From: Eutreptiella sp. 'Long Island Sound 2002'
Taxonomy: Eukaryota > Euglenozoa > Euglenophyceae > Eutreptiales > Eutreptiaceae
NCBI GenBank assembly: GCA_964036045.1
Contig: OZ038380.1
Coordinates: 165,051,872-165,115,871, forward strand
Direction: 5' to 3'
Length of the DNA: 64,000 nucleotides
Shown piece after piece: positions 34,101 through 47,479 of this stretch. The notes below the pieces were generated by a model. The model did not search any database and was not told where the DNA came from. It saw only the letters and a list, made by a program, of their open reading frames with translations. The position numbers and the translations under genes are program-made. Position 1 is the stretch's first letter. Every line of letters begins with the position of its first letter.

Positions 34101-37100
34101 CCCAAATATATCATTTGGGACCCTGGTGGAAGCAAGAAGCAAACGGATGCCATCGTTGCATCCGGAATGAGTTTTCGAAGTGGGTAGGTACTCACGAAAT
34201 CCTTTAACTCAACGGTATGTCAAAAATATGGCAAAAACACGGTTTGAACCGTAGCCAACCCTACCCTAAAAACTAAAAACTAAAAAAAAAAAAAGAGACA
34301 TGAGAGCATTGGATCACTCTGAGGAGACAGTGGCACCTGGGGGGGGGGGATGACATTGCATGACAAGCGTACACAACGTACACACAAACAATGGAGAAGG
34401 AGAATTTTTTTTTGCCCCCAAAAATATTGTTTGGGACCCTGGTGGAAGCAAGAAGCAAACGGATGCCATCGTTGCATCCGGAATGAGTTTTTCGAAGTGG
34501 GTAGGTACTCACAAAATCGTCCAACTCAACGGTATGTCAAAAATATGGCAAAAACAAGGTTTTGACCATAGCCAACCCTACCCTGAAAACTAAAAAAACG
34601 TAAAAAAAAAAAAAAAAGAGACATGAGAGCATGGGATCACTCAGAGGAGACAGTGGCACCTGGGGGGGGGGGATGACATTGCATGACAAGCGTACACAGC
34701 GTACACACAAACAATGGAGAAGGAGAATTTTTTTTTGCCCCCAAATATATCATTTGGGACCCTGGTGGAAGCAAGAAGCAAACGGATGCCATCGTTGCAT
34801 CCGGAATGAGTTTTCAAAGTGGGTAGGTGCTCACGAAATCCTCCAACTCAACGGTATGTCAAAAATATGGCAAAACACGGTTTTGACCGTAGCCAACCCT
34901 ACCCTAAAAACTAAAAATAAAGTAAAAAAAAAAAAGAGAGACATGAGAGCATTGGATCACTCAGAGGAGATTGTGGCACCTGGGGGGGGGGATGACATTG
35001 CATGACAAGCGTACACAGCGTACACACAAACAATGGAGAAGGAGAATTTTTTTTGCCCCCAAATATATCATTTGGGACCCTGGTGGAAGCAAGAAGCAAA
35101 CGGATGCCATCGTTGCATCCGGAATGAGTTTTCGAAGTGGGTAGGTACTCACGAAATCATCCAACTCAACGGTATGTCAAAAATATGGCAAAAACAAGGT
35201 TTTGACCATAGCCAACCCCACCCTAAAAACTAAAAAAAAAAAAAAAAAAGGAGACATGAGAGCATCGGATCACTCAGAGGAGACAGTGGCACCTGGGGGG
35301 GGAGGGATGACATTGCATGACAAGCGTACACAGCGTACACACAAACAATGGAGAAGGAGAATTTTTTTTTGCCCCCAAATATATCATTTGGGACCCTGGT
35401 GAAAGCAAGAAGCAAACGGATGCCATCGTTGCATCCGGAATGAGTTTTCGAAGTGGGTAGGTACTCACGAAATCCTCTAACTCAACGGTATGTCAAAAAT
35501 ATGGCAAAAACACGCTTTAAACCGTAGCCAACCCTACCCTAAAAACTAAAAAAAAAAAAAAAAGAAAAAAAAAGAGACATGAGAGCATTTGATCACTCAG
35601 AGGAGACAGCGGCACCTGGGGGGGGGATGACATTGCATGACAAGCGTACACATCGTACACACAAACAATGGAGAAGGAGAATTTTTTTTTGCCCCCAAAT
35701 ATATCATTTGGGACCCTGGTGGAAGCAAGAAGCAAACGGATGCCATCGTTGCATCCGGAATGAGTTTTCGAAGTGGGTAGGTACTCACGAAATCCTCTAA
35801 CTCAACGGTATGTCACAAATATGGCAAAAACACGCTTTGAACCGTAGCCAACCCTACCCTAAAAAAAAAAAAAAAAAAAAAAAAAGAGACATGAGAGCAT
35901 TTGATCACTCAGAGGAGACAGCGGCACCTGGGGGGGGGGATGACATTGCATGACAAGCGTACACATCGTACACACAAACAATGGAGAAGGAGAATTTTTT
36001 TTTGCCCCCAAATATATCATTTGGGACCCTGGTGGAAGCAAGAAGCAAACGGATGCCATCGTTGCATCCGGAATGAGTTTTCGAAGTGGGTAGGTACTCA
36101 CGAAATCCTCCAACTCAACGGTATGTCAAAAATATGGCAAAAACACGGTTTTGACCGTAGCCAACCCTACCCTAAAAACTAAAAATAAAGTAAAAAAAAA
36201 AAAAAGAGAGACATGAGAGCATTGGATCACTCAGAGGAGATTGTGGCACCTGGGGGGGGGGATGACATTGCATGACAAGCGTACACAGCGTACACACAAA
36301 CAATGGAGAAGGAGAATCTTTTTTGCCCCCAAATATATCATTTGGGACCCTGGTGGAAGCAAGAAGCAAACGGATGCCATCGTTGCATCCGGAATGAGTT
36401 TTCGAAGTGGGTAGGTACTCACGAAATCCTCCAACTCAACGGTATGTCAAAAATATGGCAAAAACACGGTTTGAACCGTACCCAACCCTACCCTAAAAAC
36501 TAAAAAAAAAAAAAAAAAGAAAAAAAAAGAGACATGAGAGCATTGGATCACTCAGAGGAGACAGCGGCACCTGGGGGGGGGGGATGACATTGCATGACAA
36601 GCGTACACATCGTACACACAAACAATGGAGAAGGAGAATTTTTTTTGCCCCCAAATATATCATTTGGGACCCTGGTGGAAGCAAGAAGCAAACGGATGCC
36701 ATCGTCGCATCCGGAATCATTTTTCGAAGTGGGTAGGTACTCACGAAATCATCCAACTCAACGGTATGTCAAAAATATGGCAAAAACAAGGTTTTGACCA
36801 TAGCCAACCCTACCCTAAAAACTAAAAAAAAGAAGAAAAAAAAAGAAAGGAGACATGAGAGCATCGGATCACTCAGAGGAGACAGTGGCACCTGGGGGGG
36901 GGGGGGGATGACATTGCATCACAAGCGTACACAGCGTACACACAAACAATGGAGAAGGAGAATTTTTTTTTGCCCCCAAATATATCATTTGGGACCCTGG
37001 TGGAAGCAAGAAGCAGACGGATGCCATCGTTGCATCCGGAAAGAGTTTTCGAAGTGGGTAGGTACTCACGAAATCCTCTAACTCAACGGTATGTCAAAAA

Positions 37101-38439
37101 TATGGCAAAAACACGATTTTGACCGTAGCCAACCCTACCCTAAAAAATAAAAAAAAAAAAAAAAAAGAGACATGAGAGCATTGAATCACTTCGAGGAGAC
37201 AGTGGCACCGGGGGGGGGGGGATGACATTGCATGACAAGCGTACACAGCGTACACACAAACAATGGAGAAGGAGAATTTTTTTTGCCCCCAAATATATCA
37301 TTTGGGACCCTGGTGGAAGCAAGAAGCAAACGGATGCCATCGTTGCATCCGGAATGAGTTTTCGAAGTGGGTAGGTACTCACGAAATCCTCTAACTCAAC
37401 GGTATGTCAAAAATATGGCAAAAACACGATTCTGACCGTAGCCAACCCTACCCTAAAAACTAAAAAAAAAAAAAAAAAAAAGAGACATGAGAGCATTGAA
37501 TCACTTCGAGGAGACAGTGGCACCGGGGGGGGGGGGATGACATTGCATGACAAGCGTACACAGCGTACACACAAACAATGGAGAAGGAGAATTTTTTTTG
37601 CCCCCAAATATATCATTTGGGACCCTGGTGGAAGCAAGAAGCAAACGGATGCCATCGTCGCATCCGGAATGAGTTTTTCGAAGTGGGTAGGTACTCACAA
37701 AATCGTCCAACTCAACGGTATGTCAAAAATATGGCAAAAATAAGGTTTTGACCATAGCCAACCCTAGCCTAAAAACTAAAAAAAAGTAAAAAAAAAATAA
37801 AAAAAAAGAGACATGAGAGCATTGGATCACTCAGAGGAGACAGTGGCACCTGGGGGGGGGGGGATGACATTGCATGACAAGCGTACACAGCGTACACACA
37901 AACAATGGAGAGGGAGAATTTTTTTTGCCCCCAAATATATCATTTGGGACCCTGGTGGAAGCAAGAAGCAAACGGATGCCATCGTTGCATCCGGAATGAG
38001 TTTTCGAAGTGGGTAGGTACTCACGAAATCCTCCAACTCAACGGTATGTCAAAAATATGGCAAAAACACGGTTTTGACCGTAGCCAACCCTACCCTAAAA
38101 ACTAAAAAGAAAGTAAAAAAAAAAAAGAGACATGAGAGCATTGGATCACTCAGAGGAGATTGTGGCACCTGGGGGGGGGGGGGTGACATTGCATGACAAG
38201 CGTACACAGCGTACACACAAACAACGGAGAAGGAGAATTTTTTTTGCCCCCAAATATATCATTTGGGACCCTGGTGGAAGCAAGAAGCAAACGGATGCCA
38301 TCGTTGCATCCGGAATGAGTTTTCGAAGTGGGTAGGTACTCACGAAATCCTCCAACTCAACCGTATGTCAAAAATATGGCAAAAACAAGGTTTTGACCAT
38401 AGCCAACCCTACCCTGAAAACTAAAAAAAAAAAAAAAAA

Positions 38440-40335
38440 GGGAGACATGAGAGCATCGGATCACTCAGAGGAGACAGTGGCACCTGGGGGGGGAGGGATG
38501 ACATTGCATGACAAGCGTACACAGCGTGCACACAAACAATGGAGAAGGAGAATTTTTTTTTGCCCCCAAATATATCATTTGGGACCCTGGTGGAAGCAAG
38601 AAGCAAACGGATGCCATCGTTGCATCCGGAATGAGTTTTTCGAAGTGGGTAGGTACTCACGAAATCCTCTAACTCAACGGTATGTCAAAAATATGGCAAA
38701 AACACGGTTTGAACCGTAGCCAACCCTACCCTAAAAACTAAAAAAAAAAAAAAAAAAAAAGAGACATGAGAGCATTGGATCACTCAGAGGAGACAGTGGC
38801 ACCTAGGGGGGGGGGGATGACATTGCATGACAAGCGTACACATCGTACACACAAACCATGGAGAAGGAGAATTTTTTTTGCCCCCAATAATATCATTTGG
38901 GACCCTGGTGGAAGCAAGAAGCAAACGGATGCCATCGTTGCATCCGGAATGAGTTTTCGAAGTGGGTAGGTACTCACGAAATCATCCAACTCAACGGTAT
39001 GTCAAAAATATGGCAAAAACAAGTTTTTGATCATAGCCAACCCTACCCTGAAAACTAAAAAAAAAAAAAAAAGGGAGACATGACAGCATCGGATCACTCA
39101 GAGGAGACAGTGGCACCTGGGGGGGGAGGGATGACATTGCATGACAAGCGTACACAGCGTACACACAAACAATGGAGAAGGAGAATTTTTTTTGCCCCCA
39201 AATATATCATTTGGGACCCTGGTGGAAGCAAGAAGCAAACGGATGCCATCGTTGCATCCGGAATGAGTTTTTCGAAGTGGGTAGGTACTCACGAAATCCT
39301 CTAACTCAACGGTATGTCAAAAATATGGCAAAAACACGGTTTGAACCGTAGCCAACCCTACCCTAAAAACTAAAAAAAAAAAAAAAAAAGAGACATGAGA
39401 GCATTGGATCACTCAGAGGAGACAGTGGCACCTGGGGGGGAGGGATGACATTGCATGACAAGCGTACACAGCGTGCACACAAACAATGGAGAAGGAGAAT
39501 TTTTTTTTGCCCCCAAATATATCATTTGGGACCCTGGTGGAAGCAAGAAGCAAACGGATGCCATCGTTGCATCCGGAATGAGTTTTTCGAAGTGGGTAGG
39601 TACTCACGAAATCCTCTAACTCAACGGTATGTCAAAAATATGGCAAAAACACGGTTTGAACCGTAGCCAACCCTACCCTAAAAACTAAAAAAAAAAAAAA
39701 AAAAAAAAGAGACATGAGAGCATTGGATCACTCAGAGGAGACAGTGGCACCTAGGGGGGGGGGGATGACATTGCATGACAAGCGTACACATCGTACACAC
39801 AAACCATGGAGAAGGAGAATTTTTTTTGCCCCCAATAATATCATTTGGGACCCTGGTGGAAGCAAGAAGCAAACGGATGCCATCGTTGCATCCGGAATGA
39901 GTTTTCGAAGTGGGTAGGTACTCACGAAATCATCCAACTCAACGGTATGTCAAAAATATGGCAAAAACAAGTTTTTGATCATAGCCAACCCTACCCTGAA
40001 AACTAAAAAAAAAAAAAAAAGGGAGACATGACAGCATCGGATCACTCAGAGGAGACAGTGGCACCTGGGGGGGGAGGGATGACATTGCATGACAAGCGTA
40101 CACAGCGTACACACAAACAATGGAGAAGGAGAATTTTTTTTGCCCCCAAATATATCATTTGGGACCCTGGTGGAAGCAAGAAGCAAACGGATGCCATCGT
40201 TGCATCCGGAAAGAGTTTTTCGAAGTGGGTAGGTACTCACGAAATCCTCTAACTCAACGGTATGTCAAAAATATGGCAAAAACACGGTTTGAACCGTAGC
40301 CAACCCTACCCTAAAAACTAAAAAAAAAAAAAAAA
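38440..40335. repeat. Three-unit higher-order duplication (948-bp period)
   Basis: GCGTGCACAC, ACAAACCATGGAG, CCAATAATATCATTTGGG, CAAGTTTTTGATCATAGCC and GACATGACAGCATCGG recur in order 948 bp apart (38,766 and 39,714; 39,080 and 40,028). Confidence 0.85.
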
Positions 40336-42230
40336 AGAGACATGAGAGCATTGGATCACTCAGAGGAGACAGTGGCACCTGGGGGGCGGGGGATGACATT
40401 GCATGACAAGCGTACACAGCGTACACACAAACAATGGAGAAGGAGAATTTTTTTTTGCCCCCAAATATATCATTTGGGACCCTGGTGGAAGCAAGAAGCA
40501 AACGGATGCAATCGTTGCATCCGGAATGAGTTTCTCGAAGTGGGTAGGTACTCACGAAATCGTCCAACTCAACGGTATGTCAAAATTATGGCAAAAACAA
40601 GGTTTTGATCATAGCCAACCCTACCCTGAAAACTAAAAAAAAGTAAAAAAAAAAAAAAAAGATACATGAGAGCGTTGGATCACTCAGAGGAGACAGTGGC
40701 ACCTGGGGGGCGGGGGGGATGACATTGCATGACAAGCGTACACAGCGTACACACAAACAATGGAGAAGGAGAATTTTTTTTTGCCCCCAAATATATCATT
40801 TGGGACCCTGGTGGAAGCAAGAAGCAAACGGATGCCATCGTTGCATCCGGAATGAGTTTTCGAAGTGGGTAGGTACTGACGAAATCCTCCAACTCAACGG
40901 TATGTCAAAAATATGGCAAAAACACGGTTTGAACCGTAGCCAACCCTACCCTAAAAACTAGAAGAAAAAAAAAAAAAAAGAGACATGAGAGCATTGGATC
41001 ACTCAGAGGAGACAGTGGCACCTAGGGGGGGGGGGATGACATTGCATGACAAGCGTACACATCGTACACACAAACAATGGAGAAGGAGAAATTTTTTTGC
41101 CCCCAATAATATCATTTGGGACCCTGGTGGAAGCAAGAAGCAAACGGATGCCATCGTTGCATCCGGAATGAGTTTTCGAAGTGGGTAGGTACTCACGAAA
41201 TCATCCAACTCAACGGTATGTCAAAAATATGGCAAAAACAAGCTTTTGACCATAGCCAACCCTACCCTGAAAACTAAAAAGAAAAAAAAAAGGGAGACAT
41301 GAGAGCATCGGATCACTCAGAGGAGACAGTGGCACCTGGGGGGGGAGGGATGACATTGCATGACAAGCGTACACAGCGTACACACAAACAATGGAGAAGG
41401 AGAATTTTTTTTTGCCCCCAAATATATCATTTGGGACCCTGGTGGAAGCAAGAAGCAAACGGATGCCATCGTTGCATCCGGAATGAGTTTTTCGAAGTGG
41501 GTAGGTACTCACGAAATCCTCTAACTCAACGGTATGTCAAAAATATGGCAAAAACACGGTTTGAACCGTAGCCAACCCTACCCTAAAAACTAAAAAAAAA
41601 AAAAAAAGAGACATGAGAGCATTGGATCACTCAGAGGAGACAGTGGCACCTGGGGGGGGGGGGGATAACATTGCATGACAAGCGTACACAGCGTACACAC
41701 AAACAATGGAGAAGGAGAATTTTTTTTTGCCCCCAAATATATCATTTGGGACCCTGGTGGAAGCAAGAAGCAAACGGATGCAATCGTTGCATCCGGAATG
41801 AGTTTCTCGAAGTGGGTAGGTACTCACGAAATCGTCCAACTCAACGGTATGTCAAAATTATGGCAAAAACAAGGTTTTGATCATAGCCAACCCTACCCTG
41901 AAAACTAAAAAAAAGTAAAAAAAAAAAAAAAGATACATGAGAGCATTGGATCACTCAGAGGAGACAGTGGCACCTGGGGGGCGGGGGGGATGACATTGCA
42001 TGACAAGCGTACACAGCGTACACACAAACAATGGAGAAGGAGAATTTTTTTTTGCCCCCAAATATATCATTTGGGACCCTGGTGGAAGCAAGAAGCAAAC
42101 GGATGCCATCGTTGCATCCGGAATGAGTTTTCGAAGTGGGTAGGTACTCACGAAATCCTCCAACTCAACGGTATGTCAAAAATATGGCAAAAACACGGGT
42201 TTGACCGTAGCCAACCCTACCCTAAAAACT
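40336..42230. repeat. Four-unit higher-order duplication (1,271-bp period)
   Basis: The markers GGATGCAATCGTTGC, GAGTTTCTCGAAG, TCAAAATTATGGC and GATACATGAGAGC occur near 40,500-40,670 and again 1,271 bp downstream. Confidence 0.8.
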
Positions 42231-42879
42231 AAAAATAAAGTAAAAAAAAAAAGAGAGACATGAGAGCATTGGATCACTCAGAGAAGATTGTGGCACCTGG
42301 GGGGGGGGATGACATTGCATGACAAGCGTACACAGCGTACACACAAACAATGGAGAAGAAGAATTTTTTTTGCCCCCAAATATATCATTTGGGACCCTGG
42401 TGGAAGCAAGAAGCAAACGGATGCCATCGTTGCATCCAGAATGAGTTTTCGAAGTGGGTAGGTACTCACGAAATCCTTTAACTCAACAATATGTCAAAAA
42501 TATGGCAAAAACAAGGTTTGAACCGTAGCCAACCCTACCCTAAAAACTAAAAAAAAGTAAAAAAAAAAAGAGACATGAGAGCATTGGATCACTCAGAGGA
42601 GACAGTGGCACCTGGGGGGGGGGGATGACATTGCATGACAAGCGTACACAGCGTACACACAAACAATGGAGAAGGAGAATTTTTTTTTGCCCCCAAGTAT
42701 ATCATTTGGGACCCTGGTGGAAGCAAGAAGCAAACGGATGCCATCGTTGCATCCGGAATGAGTTTTCGAAGTGGGTAGGTACTCACGAAATCCTTTAACT
42801 CAACAAGATGTCAAAAATATGGCAAAAACAAGGTTTGAACCGTAGCCAACCCTACCCTAAAAACTAAAAAAAAGAAAAA

Positions 42880-45090
42880 AAAAGAGACATGAGAGCATTG
42901 GATCACTCAGAGGAGACAGTGGCACCTGGGGGGGAGGGATGACATTGCATGACAAGCGTACACATCGTACACACAAACAATGGAGAAGGAGAATTTTTTT
43001 TTGCCCCCAAATATATCATTTGGGACCCTGGTGGAAGCAAGAAGCAAACGGATGCCATCGTCGCATCCGGAATGAATTTTCGAAGTGGGTAGGTACTCAC
43101 GAAATCATCCAACTCAACGGTATGTCAAAAATATGGCAAAAACAAGGTTCTGACCATAGCCAACCCTACCCTAAAAACTAAAAAAAAAAAAAAAAAAGAA
43201 AGAAAGGAGACATGAGAGCATCGGATCACTCAGAGGAGACAGTGGCACCTGGGGGGGGGGGATGACATTGCATGACAAGCGTACACAGCGTACACACAAA
43301 CAATGGAGAAGGAGAATTTTTTTTGCCCCCAAATATATCATTTGGGACCATGGTGGAAGCAAGAAGCAAACGGATCCCATCGCTGCATCCGGAATGAGTT
43401 TTCGAAGTGGGTAGGTACTCACGAAATCATCCAACTCAACGGTATGTCAAAAATATGGCAAAAACAAGGTTCTGACCATAGCCAACCCTACCCTAAAAAC
43501 TAAAAAAAAAAAAAAAAGAGACATGAGAGCATTGGATCACTCAGAGGAGATTGTGGCACCTGGGGGGGAGGGATGACATTGCATGACAAGCGTACACAGC
43601 GTACACACAAACAATGGAGAAGGTGAATTTTTTTTTGCCCCCAAGTATATCATTTGGGACCCTGGTGGAAGCAAGAAGCAAACGGATGCCATCGTTGCAT
43701 CCGGAATGAGTTTTCGAAGTGGGTAGGTACTCACGAAATCCTTTAACTCAACAATATGTCAAAAATATGGCAAAAACAAGGTTTGAACCGTAGCCAACCC
43801 TACCCTAAAAACTAAAAAAAAGAAAAAAAAAGAGACATGAGAGCATTGGATCACTCAGAGGAGACAGTGGCACCTGGGGGGGAGGGATGACATTGCATGA
43901 CAAGCGTACACATCGTACACACAAACAATGGAGAAGGAGAATTTTTTTTTGCCCCCAAATATATCATTTGGGACCCTGGTGGAAGCAAGAAGCAAACGGA
44001 TGCCATCGTCGCATCCGGAATGAATTTTCGAAGTGGGTAGGTACTCACGAAATCATCCAACTCAACGGTATGTCAAAAATATGGCAAAAACAAGGTTTTG
44101 ACCATAGCCAATCCTACCCTAAAAACTAAAAAAACGAAAAAAAAAAAAGAAAGAAAGGAGACATGAGAGCATCGGATCACTCAGAGGAGACAGTGGCACC
44201 TGGGGGGGGGGGGGATGACATTGCATGACAAGCGTACACAGCGTACACACAAACAATGGAGAAGGAGAATTTTTTTTGCCCCCAAATATATCATTTGGGA
44301 CCCTAGTGGAAGCAAGAAGCAAACGGATGCCATCGCTGCATCCGGAATGAGTTTTCGAAGTGGGTAGGTACTCACGAAATCCTCCAACTCAACGGTATGT
44401 CAAAAATATGGCAAAAACAAGGTTTTGACCATAGCCAACCCTACCCTAAAAACTAAAAAAAAAAAAAAAAGAGACATGAGAGCATTGGATCACTCAGAGG
44501 AGATTGTGGCACCTGGGGGGGGAGGGATGACATTGCATGACAAGCGTACACAGCGTACACACAAACAATGGAGAAGGAGAATTTTTTTTGGCCCCCAAAT
44601 ATATCATTTGGGACCCTGGTGGAAGCAAGAAGCAAACGGATGCCATCGTTGCATCCGGAATGAGTTTTCGAAGTGGGTAGGTACTCACGAAATCATCCAA
44701 CTCAACGGTATGTCAAAAATATGGCAAGAACAAGGTTTTGACCATAGCCAACCCTACCCTAAAAACTTAAAAAAAAAAAAAAAAAAGGAGACATGAGAGC
44801 ATCGGATCACTCAGAGGAGACAGTGGCACTTGGGGGGGGAGGGATGACATTGCATGACAAGCGTACACGACGTACACACAAACAATGGAGAAGGAGAATT
44901 TTTTTTTGCCCCCAAATATATCATTTGGGACCCTGGTGGAAGCAAGAAGCAAACGGATGCCATCGTCGCATCCGGAATGAATTTTCGAAGTGGGTAGGTA
45001 CTCACGAAATCATCCAACTCAACGGTATGTCAAAAATATGGCAAAAACAAGGTTTTGACCATAGCCAACCCTACCCTAAAAACTAAAAAA
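42880..45090. repeat. Three-unit higher-order repeat (948-bp period)
   Basis: The variant pair CGTCGCATCCGGAATGAATT and TACACATCGTACAC occurs at about 42,903-43,080 and 43,851-44,030. A related unit with the same CGTCGCATCC marker lies at 44,811-45,017. Confidence 0.75.
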
Positions 45091-47479
45091 ACGAAAAAAA
45101 AAAGAAAGAAAGGAGACATGAGAGCATCGGATCACTCAGAGGAGACAGTGGCACCTGGGGGGGGGGGGGATGACATTGCATGACAAGCGTACACAGCGTA
45201 CACACAAACAATGGACAAGGAGAATTTTTTTTTGCCCCCAAATATATCATTTGGGACCCTGGTGGAAGCAAGAAGCAAACGGATGCCATCGTTGCATCCG
45301 GAATGAGTTTTCGAAGTGGGTAGGTACTCACGAAATCCTCTAACTCAACGGTATGTCAAAAATATGGCAAAAACACGGTTTGAACCGTAGCCAACCCTGG
45401 CCTAAAAACTAAAAAAAAAAAAAAAAAGAAGAGACATGAGAGCATTGGATCACTCAGAGGAGATTGTGGCACCTGGGGGGGGGGGGATGACATTGCATGA
45501 CAAGCGTACACAGCGTACACACAAACAATGGAGAAGGAGGAATTTTTTTTTGCCCCCAAAATATATCATTTGGGACCCTGGTGGAAGCAAGAAGCAAACA
45601 GATGCCATCGTTGCATCCGGAATGAGTTTTCGAAGTGGGTAGGTACTCACGAAATCCTCCAACTCAACGGTATGTCAAAAATATGGCAAAAACACGGGTT
45701 TGACCGTAGCCAACCCTACCCTAAAAACTAAAAAGAAAAAAAAAGTAAAAAAAAAAAAGCGACATGAGAGCATTGGATCACTCAGAGGAGACAGTGGCTC
45801 CTGGGGGGTGGGGATGACATTGCATGACACGCGTACACAGCGTACACACAAACAATGGAGAAGGAGAATTTTTCTTGCCCCTGGTGGAAGCAAGAATGTC
45901 CCCATGGATGTCCCCATTGATGTCCCCATTGATGTCCCCATGGATGTCCCCATGGATATTCCCATGGATGTCACCATTGATGTCCCCATGGATGTCCCCA
46001 TGGATGCCCCCATGGATGTCCCCATTGATGTCCCCATTGATGTCCCCATGGATGTCCCCACGGATGTCCCCATTGATGTCCCCATGGATGTCCCCATTGA
46101 TGTCCCCATGGATGTCCCCATGGATGTCCCCATGGATGTCCCCATGGATATCCCCATGGATGTCCCCATGGATGTCCCCATGGATATCCCCATGGATGTC
46201 CCCATGGATGTCCCCATGGAAGTCCCCATGGATGTCCCCATGGATGTCCCCATGGATGTCCCCATTGATGTCCCCATGGATGTCCCCATGGATGTCCCCA
46301 TGGATGCCCCCATGGATGTCCCCATGGATGTCCCCATGGATGTCCCCATTGATGTCCCCATGGATGTCCCCATGGATGTCCCCATGGATGTTCCCATGGA
46401 TGTCCCCATGGATGTCCCCATTGATGTCCCCATGGATGTCCCCATTGATGTCCCCATGGATGTCCCCATGCATGTCCCCATGGATGTCCCCATGGATGTC
46501 CCCATGGATGTCCCCATGGATGTCCCCATGGATGCCCCCATGGATGCCCCCATGGATGTCCCCATGGATGTCTCCATGGATGTCCCCATTGATGTCTCCA
46601 TTGATGTCCCCATTGATGTCCCCATTGATGTCCCCATGGATGTCCCCATGGATGTCCCCATTGATGTCCCCATGGATGTCCCCATGGATGTCCCCATTGA
46701 TGTCCCCATTGATGTCCCCATGGATGTCCCCATGGATGTCCCCATTGATGTCCCCATGGATGTCCCCATGGATGTCCCCATTGATGTCCCCATGGATGTC
46801 CCCATGGATGTCCCCACGGATGTCCCCATTGATGTCCCCATGGATGTCCCCATTGATGTCCCCATGGATGTCCCCATGGATGTCCCCATTGATGTCCCCA
46901 TGGATGTCCCCATGGATGTCCCCATGGATGTCCCCATGGATGTCCCCATGGATGTCCCCATGGATGTCCCGATTGATGTCCCCATGGATATCCCCATGGA
47001 TGTCCCCATGGATGTCCCCATGGATATCCCCATGGATGTCCCCATGGAAGTCCCCATTGATGTCCCCATGGATGTCCCCATGGATGTCCCCATGGATGTC
47101 CCCACCATGGATGTCCCCATGGATGCCCCCATGGATGTCCCCATGGATGTCCCCATTGCTGTCCCCATGGATGTCCCCATTGATGTCCCCATGGATGTCT
47201 CCATTGATGTCCCCATGGATGTCCCCATGGATGTCCCCATGGATGTCCCCATGGATGTCCCCATGGATGTCCCCATTGATGTCTCCATTGATGTCTCCAT
47301 TGATGTCCCCATTGATGTCCCCATGGATGTCCCCATGGATGTCCCCATGGATGTCCCCATTGATGTCCCCATGGATGTCCCCATGGATGTCCCCACGGAT
47401 GTCCCCATGGATGTCCCCATGGATGTCCCCATGGATGTCCCCATTGATGTCCCCATGGATGTCCCCATTGATGTCCCCA

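Larger units (their letters stand above)
10950..45896. repeat. Tandem satellite array, about 317-bp unit, about 110 copies
   Basis: Each unit reads, in order: GAGACATGAGAGC, GGATCACTCAGAGGAGACAG, a G run of about 7-15, ATGACATTGCATGACAAGCG, TACACAGCGTACACAC, AATGGAGAAGGAGAA, a T run of 7-10, GCCCCCAAATATATCATTTG, GGACCCTGGTGGAAGCAAGA, CATCCGGAATGAG, GTGGGTAGGTACTCACGAAA, CAAAAATATGGCAAAAACA, CCAACCCTACCCTAAAAACT and an A-rich run of about 10-28. Most variation lies in run lengths and in a few diagnostic sites. The 60-100 codon frames in each unit come from sequence homogeneity and flip with T-run length, so I do not call them genes. The array ends by abutting the 12-bp array. Confidence 0.97.

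Noticed and set aside
11266-45731. Recurrent 60-150 codon frames in the 317-bp satellite (for example those with IYHLGPWWKQEANGCH)
   Set aside because: They are repeated because the DNA is repeated. T-run length (7-10) flips the frame between units, and changes such as Cys to Arg recur freely, so there is no sign of protein-level selection.
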